Shown here in pieces: positions 33,688 to 41,822 of a DNA stretch of 51,315 nt (position 1 is its first letter; every line of letters begins with the position of its first letter). The stretch is from an uncultured Bacilli bacterium. GTDB lineage: Bacteria > Bacillota_I > Bacilli_A > RFN20 > CAG-826. The position numbers and the translations under genes are program-made. The DNA is taken from contig CAJOMQ010000014.1 in assembly GCA_905236715.1 (NCBI GenBank), positions 1 through 51,315 of the forward strand, in the 5' to 3' direction. The notes beneath the pieces were generated by a model. The model had not been told where the DNA came from. It searched no databases and saw only the letters and a list, made by a program, of their open reading frames with translations.

Positions 33688-34311
33688 TTAAAAAAGTGAA
33701 ATTTTCTCGATTTGACTCTCGCGCACTGGCGCATACGTAAATCTATATAAATGTTTGATTGGGCCGTATTTTTTTAATGCTTCTAAATGTTCTTTGGTGC
33801 CATAGCCTTTATGTTTGGCGATTCCATATTGGGGATATTTTTTATCTAATTCGACACATTCTCTATCACGACTGACTTTCGCGATGATGGAAGCGGCGGC
33901 GATACATTGCGCCAAAGCATCACCGTGAACTAAATCCACAACCGGTACTTTCGCATGAGGCATTTTCATACAATCGGTTAATATCAAGTCATATTGATGA
34001 TGCATGTTTTCAATCGCCCGGTTCATCGCTAAGCGGGAAGCATTGAGGATATTTATTTCATCAATCTCATCAGCAGTGGCAAACCCCACACCCCAGGCAA
34101 TCGCGTTATTGATGATGATTTGATAAGCTTCTTCTCTTTTTTTCGCACTTAATTTTTTCGAATCATTAATTAAATCGCATTGAAAATCACGTGGCAAAAT
34201 AACCGCACCCGCAAAAACAGATCCTAATAAACAGCCACGACCGGCTTCATCGCAACCCACAATATATTGAATATCAGAGAAATAGAATTGCTGTTCGTAA
34301 TCTAGAGCCAT
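33688..34311 (-). CDS. rnhB: Ribonuclease HII
   Basis: 207 residues. The catalytic motif is GCDEAGRGCLLGSVFAGAV (Asp, Glu), with downstream acidic residues in LTDCMK and DLVHGDALAQCIAAASIIAK. It removes ribonucleotides and RNA primers from DNA hybrids. It overlaps rbgA by 10 nt; Shine-Dalgarno GAAGGA. Confidence 0.97.
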   Translation of the reverse strand: MALDYEQQFYFSDIQYIVGCDEAGRGCLLGSVFAGAVILPRDFQCDLINDSKKLSAKKREEAYQIIINNAIAWGVGFATADEIDEINILNASRLAMNRAIENMHHQYDLILTDCMKMPHAKVPVVDLVHGDALAQCIAAASIIAKVSRDRECVELDKKYPQYGIAKHKGYGTKEHLEALKKYGPIKHLYRFTYAPVRESQIEKISLF

Positions 34312-35147
34312 TCTAAAGTTATCCTTCCAAGTAGGCCATCTTTAAATTCTTTTAAGAGAAGATTTTCCGCTTTACTAATATCTAATTCTCCACCACTGAT
34401 TACTAATCCTCTTTTTTGCGCAATGAGGGGGAGAATTTCTTGGGCATCAGTTATTTGTTCAATGCCAAATCTCTCTTTTAAAGAAGTTGGGTATTTTTCT
34501 TTTAGAATTTTTAATAAAGAAACAACTAAATCACTTTTTGGTAAAATTTCTTCACGAACTGAACCTAATAACGCTAAATGAGTGGCTTTATCTTTGTTTT
34601 CATAATTCATTGGTAAAATGCCAGGAGTATCTAACAAAAGGTAATCATTATTAACTTTAATCCATTGCTCTCCACGAGTGTAACCAGGTTTATTTTGCAC
34701 ACCGGCTGCCGCTCTTTTGGCCAAACGATTAATGAGGGAAGATTTGCCGACATTAGGAACACCAAGAATCATTGTTTTAAGGGGTTGAGGTTTCATGCCT
34801 TTGGCTTTTTGTTTAGCCCATTTTTCTTGTCCTAAAACATTAATCGCACGTGATATTTCTTTTTCAGCGCTGGGATTAGTTAAATTTAAAACTAAGACCA
34901 TTTCTCCCTTATTTTGCCAATATTTTTGCCATTTTTCGGTTTGTGTGGGGTCCGCTAAATCAGGTTTAGAAAGGACTAATAATTTCTTTTTTTGGCCAAT
35001 ATTTTTTTCTAATTGTTCATTGATGGATGATAAAGGAGCCCGAGCATCTAAAAGCTCGACAACAATGTCCACTAATTTGATTTTCTCTTCGACTTCATGA
35101 AGAGCTTTATTCATATGACCAGGAAACCAATGAATTTGATTAGCCAT
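34302..35147 (-). CDS. rbgA: Ribosome biogenesis GTPase RbgA (YlqF)
   Basis: 281 residues, circularly permuted GTPase. It starts IHWFPGHMNKAL. G4-like LSKPDLAD precedes the P-loop GVPNVGKSSLIN, with LLDTPGILP. A C-terminal helical domain (ISGGELDISKAENLLLKEF) follows. It helps late 50S assembly. The start at 35147 has Shine-Dalgarno TAGGAG. It lies between lepB and rnhB, close to the Bacillus rplS-ylqF-rnhB order. Confidence 0.96.
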   Translation of the reverse strand: MANQIHWFPGHMNKALHEVEEKIKLVDIVVELLDARAPLSSINEQLEKNIGQKKKLLVLSKPDLADPTQTEKWQKYWQNKGEMVLVLNLTNPSAEKEISRAINVLGQEKWAKQKAKGMKPQPLKTMILGVPNVGKSSLINRLAKRAAAGVQNKPGYTRGEQWIKVNNDYLLLDTPGILPMNYENKDKATHLALLGSVREEILPKSDLVVSLLKILKEKYPTSLKERFGIEQITDAQEILPLIAQKRGLVISGGELDISKAENLLLKEFKDGLLGRITLEWL

Positions 35148-35155
35148 AAAAACTC

Positions 35156-35914
35156 CTAGAAATATTTTGGCCAAGCATATCTCTTGCGATTCGTGCATGT
35201 CGCGGAAATATGTGTGCCATCATCGCCTTCTTTGGCCATGCTAGATATTTTGCATTGTCCTTCAATAGCAATTAAAACGCCGACAATATTATCGCGATAA
35301 ATGGGTTTTTTGGTGCTAAAACAATCAAAACTTTGATCATAATTATCGCCCATCACCCAATATTCATCTTCTCCTAATGGTTCATCATGAACATAGTTAT
35401 AATTTCGAGAAGTGTTTGTTAAATCAATTTTACGATCAAAAGTAATTTGACATGGTTTAACACCTTCCCAAGTTAACGGGCTGGTACCATCTTTGACATA
35501 AAAATTAACTGTGCTACCATCTGTCTCGAATTTAAAACATTCGCCAGGGAAAGCATAAATTCTCTTAATCTTATAACTGGCATTTTCATCTAAAACATTT
35601 TCACCACCATGAACATAACCACCTTTGTAATCTGAGGATGAACCGTTCGCGAAAGGATAATAAGTGGTGATAATTTTGAATCGATTTTTACGCTTGGTGA
35701 CGTTATCAATCGCATAAGGGTGGTCATCAATAATGCCATAATCCACCATTTCACCAAAACCATCTAAAGTTGGTTCCATCGATTGACCAGAAATATAAAT
35801 CGGGGTGTAGTAATACGAATGAAAAATCAAAGCCACATTAACACAAACTGTGGCAATTAAAATAATATAAACAACAGGCCAAATTATCGCTTTTAATTTA
35901 TTTAACACGCTCAT
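35156..35914 (-). CDS. lepB: Signal peptidase I
   Basis: 252 residues. A single N-terminal membrane anchor (VVYIILIATVCVNVALIF) precedes the catalytic Ser motif SGQSMEPTL. The catalytic-Lys region is KIKRIYAFPGE, and the Gly-Asp motif is WVMGDNYDQSFD. It cleaves signal peptides outside the membrane. The start at 35914 is preferred because a strong promoter lies within the longer frame to 36007. Confidence 0.93.
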   Translation of the reverse strand: MSVLNKLKAIIWPVVYIILIATVCVNVALIFHSYYYTPIYISGQSMEPTLDGFGEMVDYGIIDDHPYAIDNVTKRKNRFKIITTYYPFANGSSSDYKGGYVHGGENVLDENASYKIKRIYAFPGECFKFETDGSTVNFYVKDGTSPLTWEGVKPCQITFDRKIDLTNTSRNYNYVHDEPLGEDEYWVMGDNYDQSFDCFSTKKPIYRDNIVGVLIAIEGQCKISSMAKEGDDGTHISATCTNRKRYAWPKYF

Positions 35915-35932
35915 AGGTATTTCCAGAAACTC

Positions 35933-35961
35933 ATTATATGAGAATAAAGAAATAGTTGCAA
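35933..35961 (-). promoter_or_regulatory. lepB promoter
   Basis: Minus strand: -35 TTGCAA (35956-35961), 17-nt spacer, perfect -10 TATAAT (35933-35938), 18 nt before the ATG. It implies a leader of only about 12 nt with a poor ribosome site (TGGAAA). Confidence 0.65.
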
Positions 35962-35971
35962 CATAAGACAA

Positions 35972-35997
35972 GAAAAAAGAGGACCGCTTAGTCCTCT
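35972..35997 (-). terminator. Terminator of rplS
   Basis: Minus strand: AGAGGAC TAAGCG GTCCTCT followed by TTTTTCTT. Confidence 0.85.
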
Positions 35998-36011
35998 TAT
36001 TTAGCAACGGA

Positions 36012-36359
36012 TTAAAGAATTTCTTTAATACGAGCGGATTTACCTGAACGTTGACGAATGTAGGTAATTTTGTTTCTTCTCACTTTACCTCTACGGACAA
36101 CAGTGATGGAAGCAATAACAGGTGAATGGAGAGGGAATGTTCTTTCCACACCGACACCACTACTCATTTTACGGATGGTAAATGTTTCGCTGATGCCGCC
36201 GCCTCTACGCATAATAACGACGCCTTGGAAATTTTGAATACGAGATTTACTACCTTCAATAATTCTCACAGAAACGCGAACTTCGTCACCAGAAGAGAAA
36301 TCTGGTAAATCGGTACGTAATTGGGAAGCGGTGACTTCATTAACTAAATTTGTGTTCAT
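36012..36359 (-). CDS. rplS: 50S ribosomal protein L19
   Basis: 115 residues, standard length. Motifs: [57 protein letters not shown]; and the basic end [15 protein letters not shown]19 sits at the 30S-50S interface. It is monocistronic, with its own promoter, leader and terminator. Shine-Dalgarno AAAGGAAGG. Confidence 0.98.
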   Translation of the reverse strand: MNTNLVNEVTASQLRTDLPDFSSGDEVRVSVRIIEGSKSRIQNFQGVVIMRRGGGISETFTIRKMSSGVGVERTFPLHSPVIASITVVRRGKVRRNKITYIRQRSGKSARIKEIL

Positions 36360-36445
36360 GATTTTGCCTTCCTTTCATTAATGGTCTATTGGTGTTCATT
36401 CTCATTTTGACAGCGGAGCACCCGTATCGTGTTTGAAAACACGCT
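36360..36445 (-). promoter_or_regulatory. Candidate L19 leader RNA of rplS
   Basis: The 85-nt leader begins with a hairpin CGTGTT TTCA AACACG, followed by ACGGGTGCTCCGCTG. GGTG can pair with the CACC about 28 nt on. Firmicutes rplS often carries an autoregulatory L19 leader (Rfam); the match here is by position and partial resemblance only. Confidence 0.35.
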
Positions 36446-36450
36446 TTAAT

Positions 36451-36479
36451 ATATTAACAACGGGTAAAACCTAATGCAA
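36451..36479 (-). promoter_or_regulatory. rplS promoter
   Basis: Minus strand: -35 TTGCAT (36474-36479), 17-nt spacer, -10 TAATAT (36451-36456). Divergent from the rpsP promoter about 45 bp away. Confidence 0.5.
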
Positions 36480-36521
36480 CAATTTTATTTATAAAAATTT
36501 TATGATGTAAAGCAAAAATGC

Positions 36522-36550
36522 TTGACACCCGTATTATCGATAGGTAATAT
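36522..36550 (+). promoter_or_regulatory. rpsP operon promoter
   Basis: Plus strand: perfect -35 TTGACA (36522-36527), 17-nt spacer, -10 TAATAT (36545-36550). Shine-Dalgarno AGGAGG precedes the rpsP start. Confidence 0.75.
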
Positions 36551-36579
36551 TACTAACGGACAAATAGGAGGTCATTTAT

Positions 36580-36924
36580 ATGGCAGTCAAAATTAGATTA
36601 ACAAGAATTGGTCGTCATAAGGATCCATTCTACCGTATCGTTGCCGCGGATTCCCGTTATGCTCGTGATGGTCGTTACATTGAACAAATTGGTTATTTAG
36701 ATCCCGCAAAAGGTATCGAAAATGCTGTTATCGATGAAGAATTAGCGATGAAATGGCTCGAACAAGGTGCCACTCCATCTGATACCGTAAGAGCAATTTT
36801 TTCCAAAAAAGGTTTATTAACCAAATTAGCGGAAAAGAAAACCCCAGCTAAGAAGACCGAAAAGAAAAAAGCACCTGCAAAGAAAGCACCTGCTAAAAAA
36901 GAAACCAAGAAAGAAGCGGAATAA
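36580..36924 (+). CDS. rpsP: 30S ribosomal protein S16 with Lys/Ala-rich tail
   Basis: 114 residues. The S16 core (1-82) starts MAVKIRLTRIGRHKDPFYRI and contains ADSRYARDGRYIE. It is followed by a tail of about 30 residues of AKK/PAKK repeats (KTPAKKTEKKKAPAKKAP) not found in typical 80-90-residue S16. First gene of rpsP-khpA-rimM-trmD, plus strand. Confidence 0.98.
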   Translation: MAVKIRLTRIGRHKDPFYRIVAADSRYARDGRYIEQIGYLDPAKGIENAVIDEELAMKWLEQGATPSDTVRAIFSKKGLLTKLAEKKTPAKKTEKKKAPAKKAPAKKETKKEAE

Positions 36925-36929
36925 TCGAA

Positions 36930-37196
36930 ATGGATTACGAGAAGATTATTCGTGCTCTCATTGATCCAATTGTTGAAGAACCTGGCTCTGTTTTAATTCG
37001 TGTTACCGAAGAGGAAAGCGGCAAAGATGTTTCTATCTTAATCGTCTCTGAAAAAGATGACACCGCACGCCTCATCGGCCGCCGTGGATTAATTGCTAAT
37101 TCCTTGCGTGAAGTTGTTTCTATCGCCGGGAAAAGCGAAAACAAACATGTTCATCTCAAATTTGAATCATTTGGAGAAGACGAAAAAGAGGATTAA
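36930..37196 (+). CDS. khpA: KH-domain RNA-binding protein KhpA (YlqC)
   Basis: 88 residues, one KH domain with the binding loop LIGRRGLIANSLREVV. The short acidic tail is GEDEKED. KhpA binds RNA and, in other Firmicutes, works with KhpB in envelope and division control. It starts 5 nt after rpsP; no strong Shine-Dalgarno. Its stop codon lies inside a terminator-like hairpin. Confidence 0.92.
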   Translation: MDYEKIIRALIDPIVEEPGSVLIRVTEEESGKDVSILIVSEKDDTARLIGRRGLIANSLREVVSIAGKSENKHVHLKFESFGEDEKED

Positions 37197-37207
37197 TCCT
37201 CTTTTTT
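37186..37207 (+). terminator. Terminator-like hairpin between khpA and rimM
   Basis: AAGAGGA TTAA TCCTCTT followed by TTTT, overlapping the khpA stop codon. It may attenuate rimM-trmD relative to rpsP-khpA. Confidence 0.6.
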
Positions 37208-37213
37208 ATAAAT

Positions 37214-37705
37214 ATGGAATATTTGTCACTAGGGAAAATTATCGATACTTTCAATCTTGATGGCACTATCAAGGTTTTTTCCACTACTTCAAATGGCAAA
37301 ATGCGTTATCAAAAAGGTAACAAAATCTATATCGAAGAAAAAGAATACACAGTGGAAAAATATCACCATAGTGGCAACTTTGATTTTGTTAAATTACAAG
37401 AGATTAATAATGTAGAAGAGGCCTTAACGTTAAAGGGCAAATATGTCGAAGTTATTAAAAACCGTCAAGAATTAAAAGAAGGTTATTATTATTTTGATGA
37501 TTTAAAAGGATGCGACATCATTGACAATGAAGGAAACAAATATGGGATTGTGAAAGAAATTGAAGAATTCCCCGCACAAATTACTCTTAGAGTGAAGCGA
37601 GAAAACCAAAAAGATTTCTTTGTCCCATTTGTTAAAGATTTTATCGTTGATGTTGATGTAGAAAATAAAAAGATAACTATCAATATTGTGGAGGGTTTGC
37701 TATGA
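37214..37705 (+). CDS. rimM: Ribosome maturation factor RimM
   Basis: 163 residues. The N-terminal barrel opens MEYLSLGKIIDTFNLDGTIK, with the middle KGKYVEV segment. The PRC-barrel end is YYFDDLKGCDIIDNEG ... PFVKDFIVDVD. It assists 30S head assembly near S19. No Shine-Dalgarno; the ATG sits 7 nt after the T-run of the hairpin. It overlaps trmD by 4 nt. Confidence 0.95.
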   Translation: MEYLSLGKIIDTFNLDGTIKVFSTTSNGKMRYQKGNKIYIEEKEYTVEKYHHSGNFDFVKLQEINNVEEALTLKGKYVEVIKNRQELKEGYYYFDDLKGCDIIDNEGNKYGIVKEIEEFPAQITLRVKRENQKDFFVPFVKDFIVDVDVENKKITINIVEGLL

Positions 37706-38484
37706 AAATAACTATTCTCACATTATTTCCAGAAATGTTTGATGGCTTTTTTTCTAATTCCATCATCAAAAGAGCCATTGCCAAAAAATTAGTAGAAGTA
37801 AAAATTGTTAATATCCGCGATTTTACCAAAGACAAATATGGGCGCGTTGATTCCGCTCCTGTGGGTGGAGGATCAGGATTAATCATGAAATGCCAACCCA
37901 TTATCGACTGCTTAAATAGCGTTAAAACCGATAATTCCCACGTTATTTTGTTATCACCAAGAGGAAAAAAATATTGTCAAAAACACGCTCATGAATATCA
38001 AAATAGCGGCAAAGACTTAATAATTATCTGTGGCCACTACGAAGGTATTGATGAACGAGTCAATAAATATGTCGATGAATTAGTATCAATTGGTGATTAT
38101 ATTTTGACCGGTGGAGAAATTGGCGCGATGACTATCTCTGATTCCATAATTAGGTTAATAGATGGTGCGATTGCTAGCGAATCAGTCGTCGAAGAATCAT
38201 TTGAAAATGGTCTATTAGAATATCCACAATATACAGAACCATTCTCATTCAATGATGACAAAATTCCCGATATTTTATATTCAGGAAATCACACCGCTAT
38301 TAAAAAGTGGAGGCAGAAAAAAGCCTTAGAATTAACAAGAGAATATCGTCCTGATTTATTTGCAAATTATAAATTAGATAAAACTGATATTAAATTAATC
38401 AAAGAAATTGATGATGGTGTCACTCCTAAATGGGAAACTGACGCTATCGAAAAAGGACACAAATTCATTAAAAAAGACCAGTAA
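37702..38484 (+). CDS. trmD: tRNA (guanine37-N1)-methyltransferase
   Basis: 260 residues, SPOUT fold. Motifs: ITILTLFPEMFDGF; VDSAPVGGGSGLIMK; CGHYEGIDERV; and SIGDYILTGGE (knotted SAM site). It methylates G37 to prevent frameshifting. AGG at 38311-38313 encodes the conserved Arg of KWRQKKAL. Shine-Dalgarno GGAGGG lies within rimM. Confidence 0.98.
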   Translation: MKITILTLFPEMFDGFFSNSIIKRAIAKKLVEVKIVNIRDFTKDKYGRVDSAPVGGGSGLIMKCQPIIDCLNSVKTDNSHVILLSPRGKKYCQKHAHEYQNSGKDLIIICGHYEGIDERVNKYVDELVSIGDYILTGGEIGAMTISDSIIRLIDGAIASESVVEESFENGLLEYPQYTEPFSFNDDKIPDILYSGNHTAIKKWRQKKALELTREYRPDLFANYKLDKTDIKLIKEIDDGVTPKWETDAIEKGHKFIKKDQ

Positions 38485-38501
38485 ATCCTGGTCATTTTTT
38501 T
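38470..38501. terminator. Bidirectional terminator between trmD and ffh
   Basis: GACCAG TAAATC CTGGTC (38476-38481, 38488-38493) with a T-run on each strand's downstream side. The trmD stop codon is in its loop. It serves the convergent trmD and ffh units. Confidence 0.85.
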
Positions 38502-39852
38502 ACATTGGAAAGCCACCCATTCCTCCCATACCTGGAGGCATTCTACCCGTCTTACGGTAGGTTTCCATCTGTTTCATCATTTCTTTCATTTGGTCATATT
38601 TCTTTAAGACCTTATTAACATCAGCAATTGATTTGCCACATCCATTAGCAACACGTACTTTACGGGAATATTTAAAGACAGTGGGATTATGTCTTTCTTC
38701 GGGAGTCATTGAATTAATAATAACCTCAAAATTGCGCATTTCTTTTTCCGCCGCCGCTTGTTGCTCTGGGGAAATTTTAGGCATACCTGGAATAAGTTTC
38801 ATTAATCCGCCAAGATTACCCATTCTTTGTACTTTGCGCATTTGATCTAGCATATCTTCTAAATCAAATTTACCAGACATCATTTTATTGACGGATTTAC
38901 GTGCTTCTTTTTCATCCATTTCCTCTTGTGCTTTTTCCACAAGAGTCATGACATCTCCCATTCCTAAAATACGATCCGCCATACGGTCAGGATGGAATAT
39001 ATCTAAATCACCCATTTTTTCACCGACACCAGCAAATTTAATGGGGACACCAGTCATATGTCTAATTGATAAAGCGGCACCGCCACGGGCATCGCCATCT
39101 AATTTGGACATAATAACACCAGTCAATGATAATTTATCATTAAAAGCATTAGCCACATTAACCGCATCTTGGCCTGCCATGGCATCCACTAAAAGGAGAA
39201 TTTCATCAGGGGAAACCGCAGCTTTAATGTTATTTAATTCATCCATTAATTGTTCATCAATTTGTAAACGACCAGCGGTATCGATAATCAAAACATCATA
39301 ATGTTCATTAAAAGCTTTTTCTTTGGCTTTAATAGCAATATCTACTGGTGATATTTTGGTTCCAAGATTAACTAAATCCACACCAACACTTTCAGCAATT
39401 TGCGCTAATTGGTCAATAGCAGCGGGACGATAAACGTCGCCAGCTGCTAAAAGAACTTTCTTCTTTAATTTATTTTTCATTAAGTAGGCTAATTTACCAG
39501 TACTTGTGGTTTTACCACTACCTTGTAAACCAACCATCATAATGATTGTGGGTCTGGTTGTGGCGTAATGAATTTCACTATCTTCACTACCTAATAAATC
39601 CACTAATTCATCATGGACAATTTTCACAAGCATTTGCCCAGGATTAAGTTTTAATAATACTTCTTGTCCGATAGCTTTTTCTTTAATGTTATTGGTGAAT
39701 TCTTTCACCACTTTAAAATTAACATCGGCTTCTAATAAAGCGATTCTAATCTCCTTTAACATTTCATCCATATTGGATTCCGTTAAACGAGCTTGGCCAC
39801 GTATTTTCTTAAAGATGCCTGATAACTTGTCACTAAGAGATTCAAATGCCAT
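38500..39852 (-). CDS. ffh: Signal recognition particle protein Ffh
   Basis: 450 residues. N domain (1-90). The G domain shows GLQGSGKTTSTGKLA, DTAGRLQID and MSKLDGDARGG. The Met-rich M domain (about 300-450) ends GRMPPGMGGMGGFPM. It binds signal sequences and 4.5S RNA and targets ribosomes to FtsY. Its start overlaps ylxM by 11 nt; Shine-Dalgarno AAAGGATG. Confidence 0.98.
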   Translation of the reverse strand: MAFESLSDKLSGIFKKIRGQARLTESNMDEMLKEIRIALLEADVNFKVVKEFTNNIKEKAIGQEVLLKLNPGQMLVKIVHDELVDLLGSEDSEIHYATTRPTIIMMVGLQGSGKTTSTGKLAYLMKNKLKKKVLLAAGDVYRPAAIDQLAQIAESVGVDLVNLGTKISPVDIAIKAKEKAFNEHYDVLIIDTAGRLQIDEQLMDELNNIKAAVSPDEILLLVDAMAGQDAVNVANAFNDKLSLTGVIMSKLDGDARGGAALSIRHMTGVPIKFAGVGEKMGDLDIFHPDRMADRILGMGDVMTLVEKAQEEMDEKEARKSVNKMMSGKFDLEDMLDQMRKVQRMGNLGGLMKLIPGMPKISPEQQAAAEKEMRNFEVIINSMTPEERHNPTVFKYSRKVRVANGCGKSIADVNKVLKKYDQMKEMMKQMETYRKTGRMPPGMGGMGGFPM

Positions 39853-40165
39853 GTTTCATCATCCTTTCTATTTCATCTAAATATTTAAGAACATCTTTGT
39901 TACTACTTTGACTTCTTAATTCATATATTTTTTCTAAAACTGCCAAATTACCAATTTGTTTTTCTAATAATTCTAATTTCTTTTGTCCTTTTTTAATCGC
40001 GTCTTCCACGGCGGCACGTGTCACGTGACGATTTTCGGCGATTTCACTAATGGATAAATTAAAAGAAAAATAATCTTCTAAGATATCTCTTTGTGTTTCA
40101 CTCAATAAATTGCCATAAAGGTTGATTAATTCGTTATATCTAACGGCTTTGGTTAAAGCATCCAT
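39842..40165 (-). CDS. ylxM: YlxM-family HTH protein, SRP-associated
   Basis: 107 residues. A sigma-factor-like helix-turn-helix is visible (ETQRDILEDYFSFNLSISE, HVTRAAVEDAIKKG). YlxM occurs beside ffh in Firmicutes and modulates SRP. It overlaps the ftsY stop by 1 nt. Confidence 0.93.
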   Translation of the reverse strand: MDALTKAVRYNELINLYGNLLSETQRDILEDYFSFNLSISEIAENRHVTRAAVEDAIKKGQKKLELLEKQIGNLAVLEKIYELRSQSSNKDVLKYLDEIERMMKHGI

Positions 40166-41139
40166 TATTCATCCTCCACACAAAGTCCATATAGATATTT
40201 ATCAAGGTCAAATTCGGTTAAATCATCCATCTTTTCACCTAAACCGATAAAACGAACAGGAACTCCTAGTTCGTCTCTAATCGCTAAAATAATGCCACCT
40301 TTTGAAGTGCCATCCATTTTGGTTATAACAACACCAGTAAGATTAGTCACTTCGGCAAAAGCTTTGGCTTGAATAACACCATTTTGTCCTGTGGTGGCAT
40401 CGATAATTAAAAACGTTTCTTGTGGAGCATCCGCGATTTCTTTCGACATGACACGTTTAATTTTGGCTAATTCCGCCATTAAATTGGCTTTCGTTTGTAA
40501 TCGACCTGCGGTATCAACAATCACTAAATCACAATGACTTTCTTTGGCTTTTCTCATACCATCATAGGCAACAGAAGCGGGATCGGCTTCAGAAGCACCA
40601 GTAACAATATCAATACCTAAACGTTCTGCCCAAATACTTAATTGTTCAGTAGCACCAGCGCGGAAAGTATCGCCAGCGACAAGAAGTACTTTTTTGCCTT
40701 TTTGTATGTAACGATATGCTAATTTTGCAATGGTCGTGGTTTTACCAACACCATTGACACCAACCACTAATAAAACAGTGGGGATTCCTTCTACAAATGA
40801 TAATTCATTTTGAATATCACCTTTAGAAGCATAGCCGAGGAACATACGGTCAACGAGAATCTCGTTAATTTGTTCCGGGTCAGAGATATGTTCTTGTTTC
40901 GAACGTTGTAAAACTTCTTCAATAATATTTAAAGTCAATGAAATACCCACATCGCTTTCAATGAGAATTTGTTCTAATTCTTCAAAATATTCTTGGTTAA
41001 CAGTTTTATAGCGGGCGGAAAGATTTTTTAATTTAGAAGAGAAATTTTGACGTGATTTTTGTAAACCTTGGGAATATTTTTTGGTGTCATTATCACTCTT
41101 CTTACCCCATTTATTTTTTAAATATGATATTAAACCCAT
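40165..41139 (-). CDS. ftsY: SRP receptor FtsY
   Basis: 324 residues with NG domain: VVGVNGVGKTTTIAKLA, DTAGRLQTKANL, TKMDGTSKGG and the C-terminal IGLGEKMDDLTEFD. It has only a short basic N-terminal segment, no long acidic A domain, as in other Firmicutes. It overlaps rnc and ylxM by 1 nt each. Confidence 0.98.
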   Translation of the reverse strand: MGLISYLKNKWGKKSDNDTKKYSQGLQKSRQNFSSKLKNLSARYKTVNQEYFEELEQILIESDVGISLTLNIIEEVLQRSKQEHISDPEQINEILVDRMFLGYASKGDIQNELSFVEGIPTVLLVVGVNGVGKTTTIAKLAYRYIQKGKKVLLVAGDTFRAGATEQLSIWAERLGIDIVTGASEADPASVAYDGMRKAKESHCDLVIVDTAGRLQTKANLMAELAKIKRVMSKEIADAPQETFLIIDATTGQNGVIQAKAFAEVTNLTGVVITKMDGTSKGGIILAIRDELGVPVRFIGLGEKMDDLTEFDLDKYLYGLCVEDE

Positions 41140-41822
41140 TAGACACTCCTTATAGCTAAAGCATTTTTCGCCGCTTCTTCTTCCGCGGCTTTTTTACTTT
41201 TGCCAGTGCCACTGGCTAAAACAATATCATTAAACAAGACATTAACAGTAAAAGTACGATCATGCGCCGGACCAGTTTGCGAAATTAATTCATAATGCAC
41301 CGAATCACGGTGTTCCGCTTGCATCTCTTCTTGTAATCTTGTCTTATAATCAGTCAAATTATCAATGTTGGCTTTTTTCACATCTTCTAATAAGAAAGAA
41401 GAAATATGACGATAGGCTACATCCATTCCTTGGTCAAGATAAATAGCTCCCACCAATGCTTCAAAAACATCTTCTAAAATCTTATCGGAACGATTTATCT
41501 GCTCAAGAGGAATAGAATGACCAACACGAATATATTCACCTAAATTGATTTTACGAGCGTATTCCGCTAAAGAATGGGATTTGACTAAATAACTACGCAA
41601 TTTACTCATTAATCCTTGGTCCATATCGGGGTGCGTTTTAAAAATAATATCCGCGGATACATAATCTAAAACGGCGTCTCCCATATATTCTAAGCGTTCA
41701 TAATCCTGATGTTTTGTGTTCGCATCCGCATTATAAGATGGGTGCGTTAAAGCAAGGATAAAAACATCACGATTATGAATCTTGATATTGAGACTTTTTT
41801 CTAATTCTTGTAAATCTAACAT
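41139..41822 (-). CDS. rnc: Ribonuclease III
   Basis: 227 residues. The catalytic domain has the signature ERLEYMGDAVLDYV, and LEDVFEALVGAIYLDQG holds the second acidic pair. The C-terminal dsRNA-binding domain ends KSKKAAEEEAAKNAL. It processes rRNA and structured mRNAs. It is flanked directly by plsX and ftsY; no acpP or smc lies between, unlike B. subtilis. Confidence 0.97.
   Translation of the reverse strand: MLDLQELEKSLNIKIHNRDVFILALTHPSYNADANTKHQDYERLEYMGDAVLDYVSADIIFKTHPDMDQGLMSKLRSYLVKSHSLAEYARKINLGEYIRVGHSIPLEQINRSDKILEDVFEALVGAIYLDQGMDVAYRHISSFLLEDVKKANIDNLTDYKTRLQEEMQAEHRDSVHYELISQTGPAHDRTFTVNVLFNDIVLASGTGKSKKAAEEEAAKNALAIRSV

Noticed and set aside
38311-38313. Possible AGG-to-Met recoding known from some uncultured Bacilli
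   Set aside because: AGG encodes the conserved Arg in TrmD (KWRQKKAL) and a second one in IRLIDG, so AGG is Arg here.
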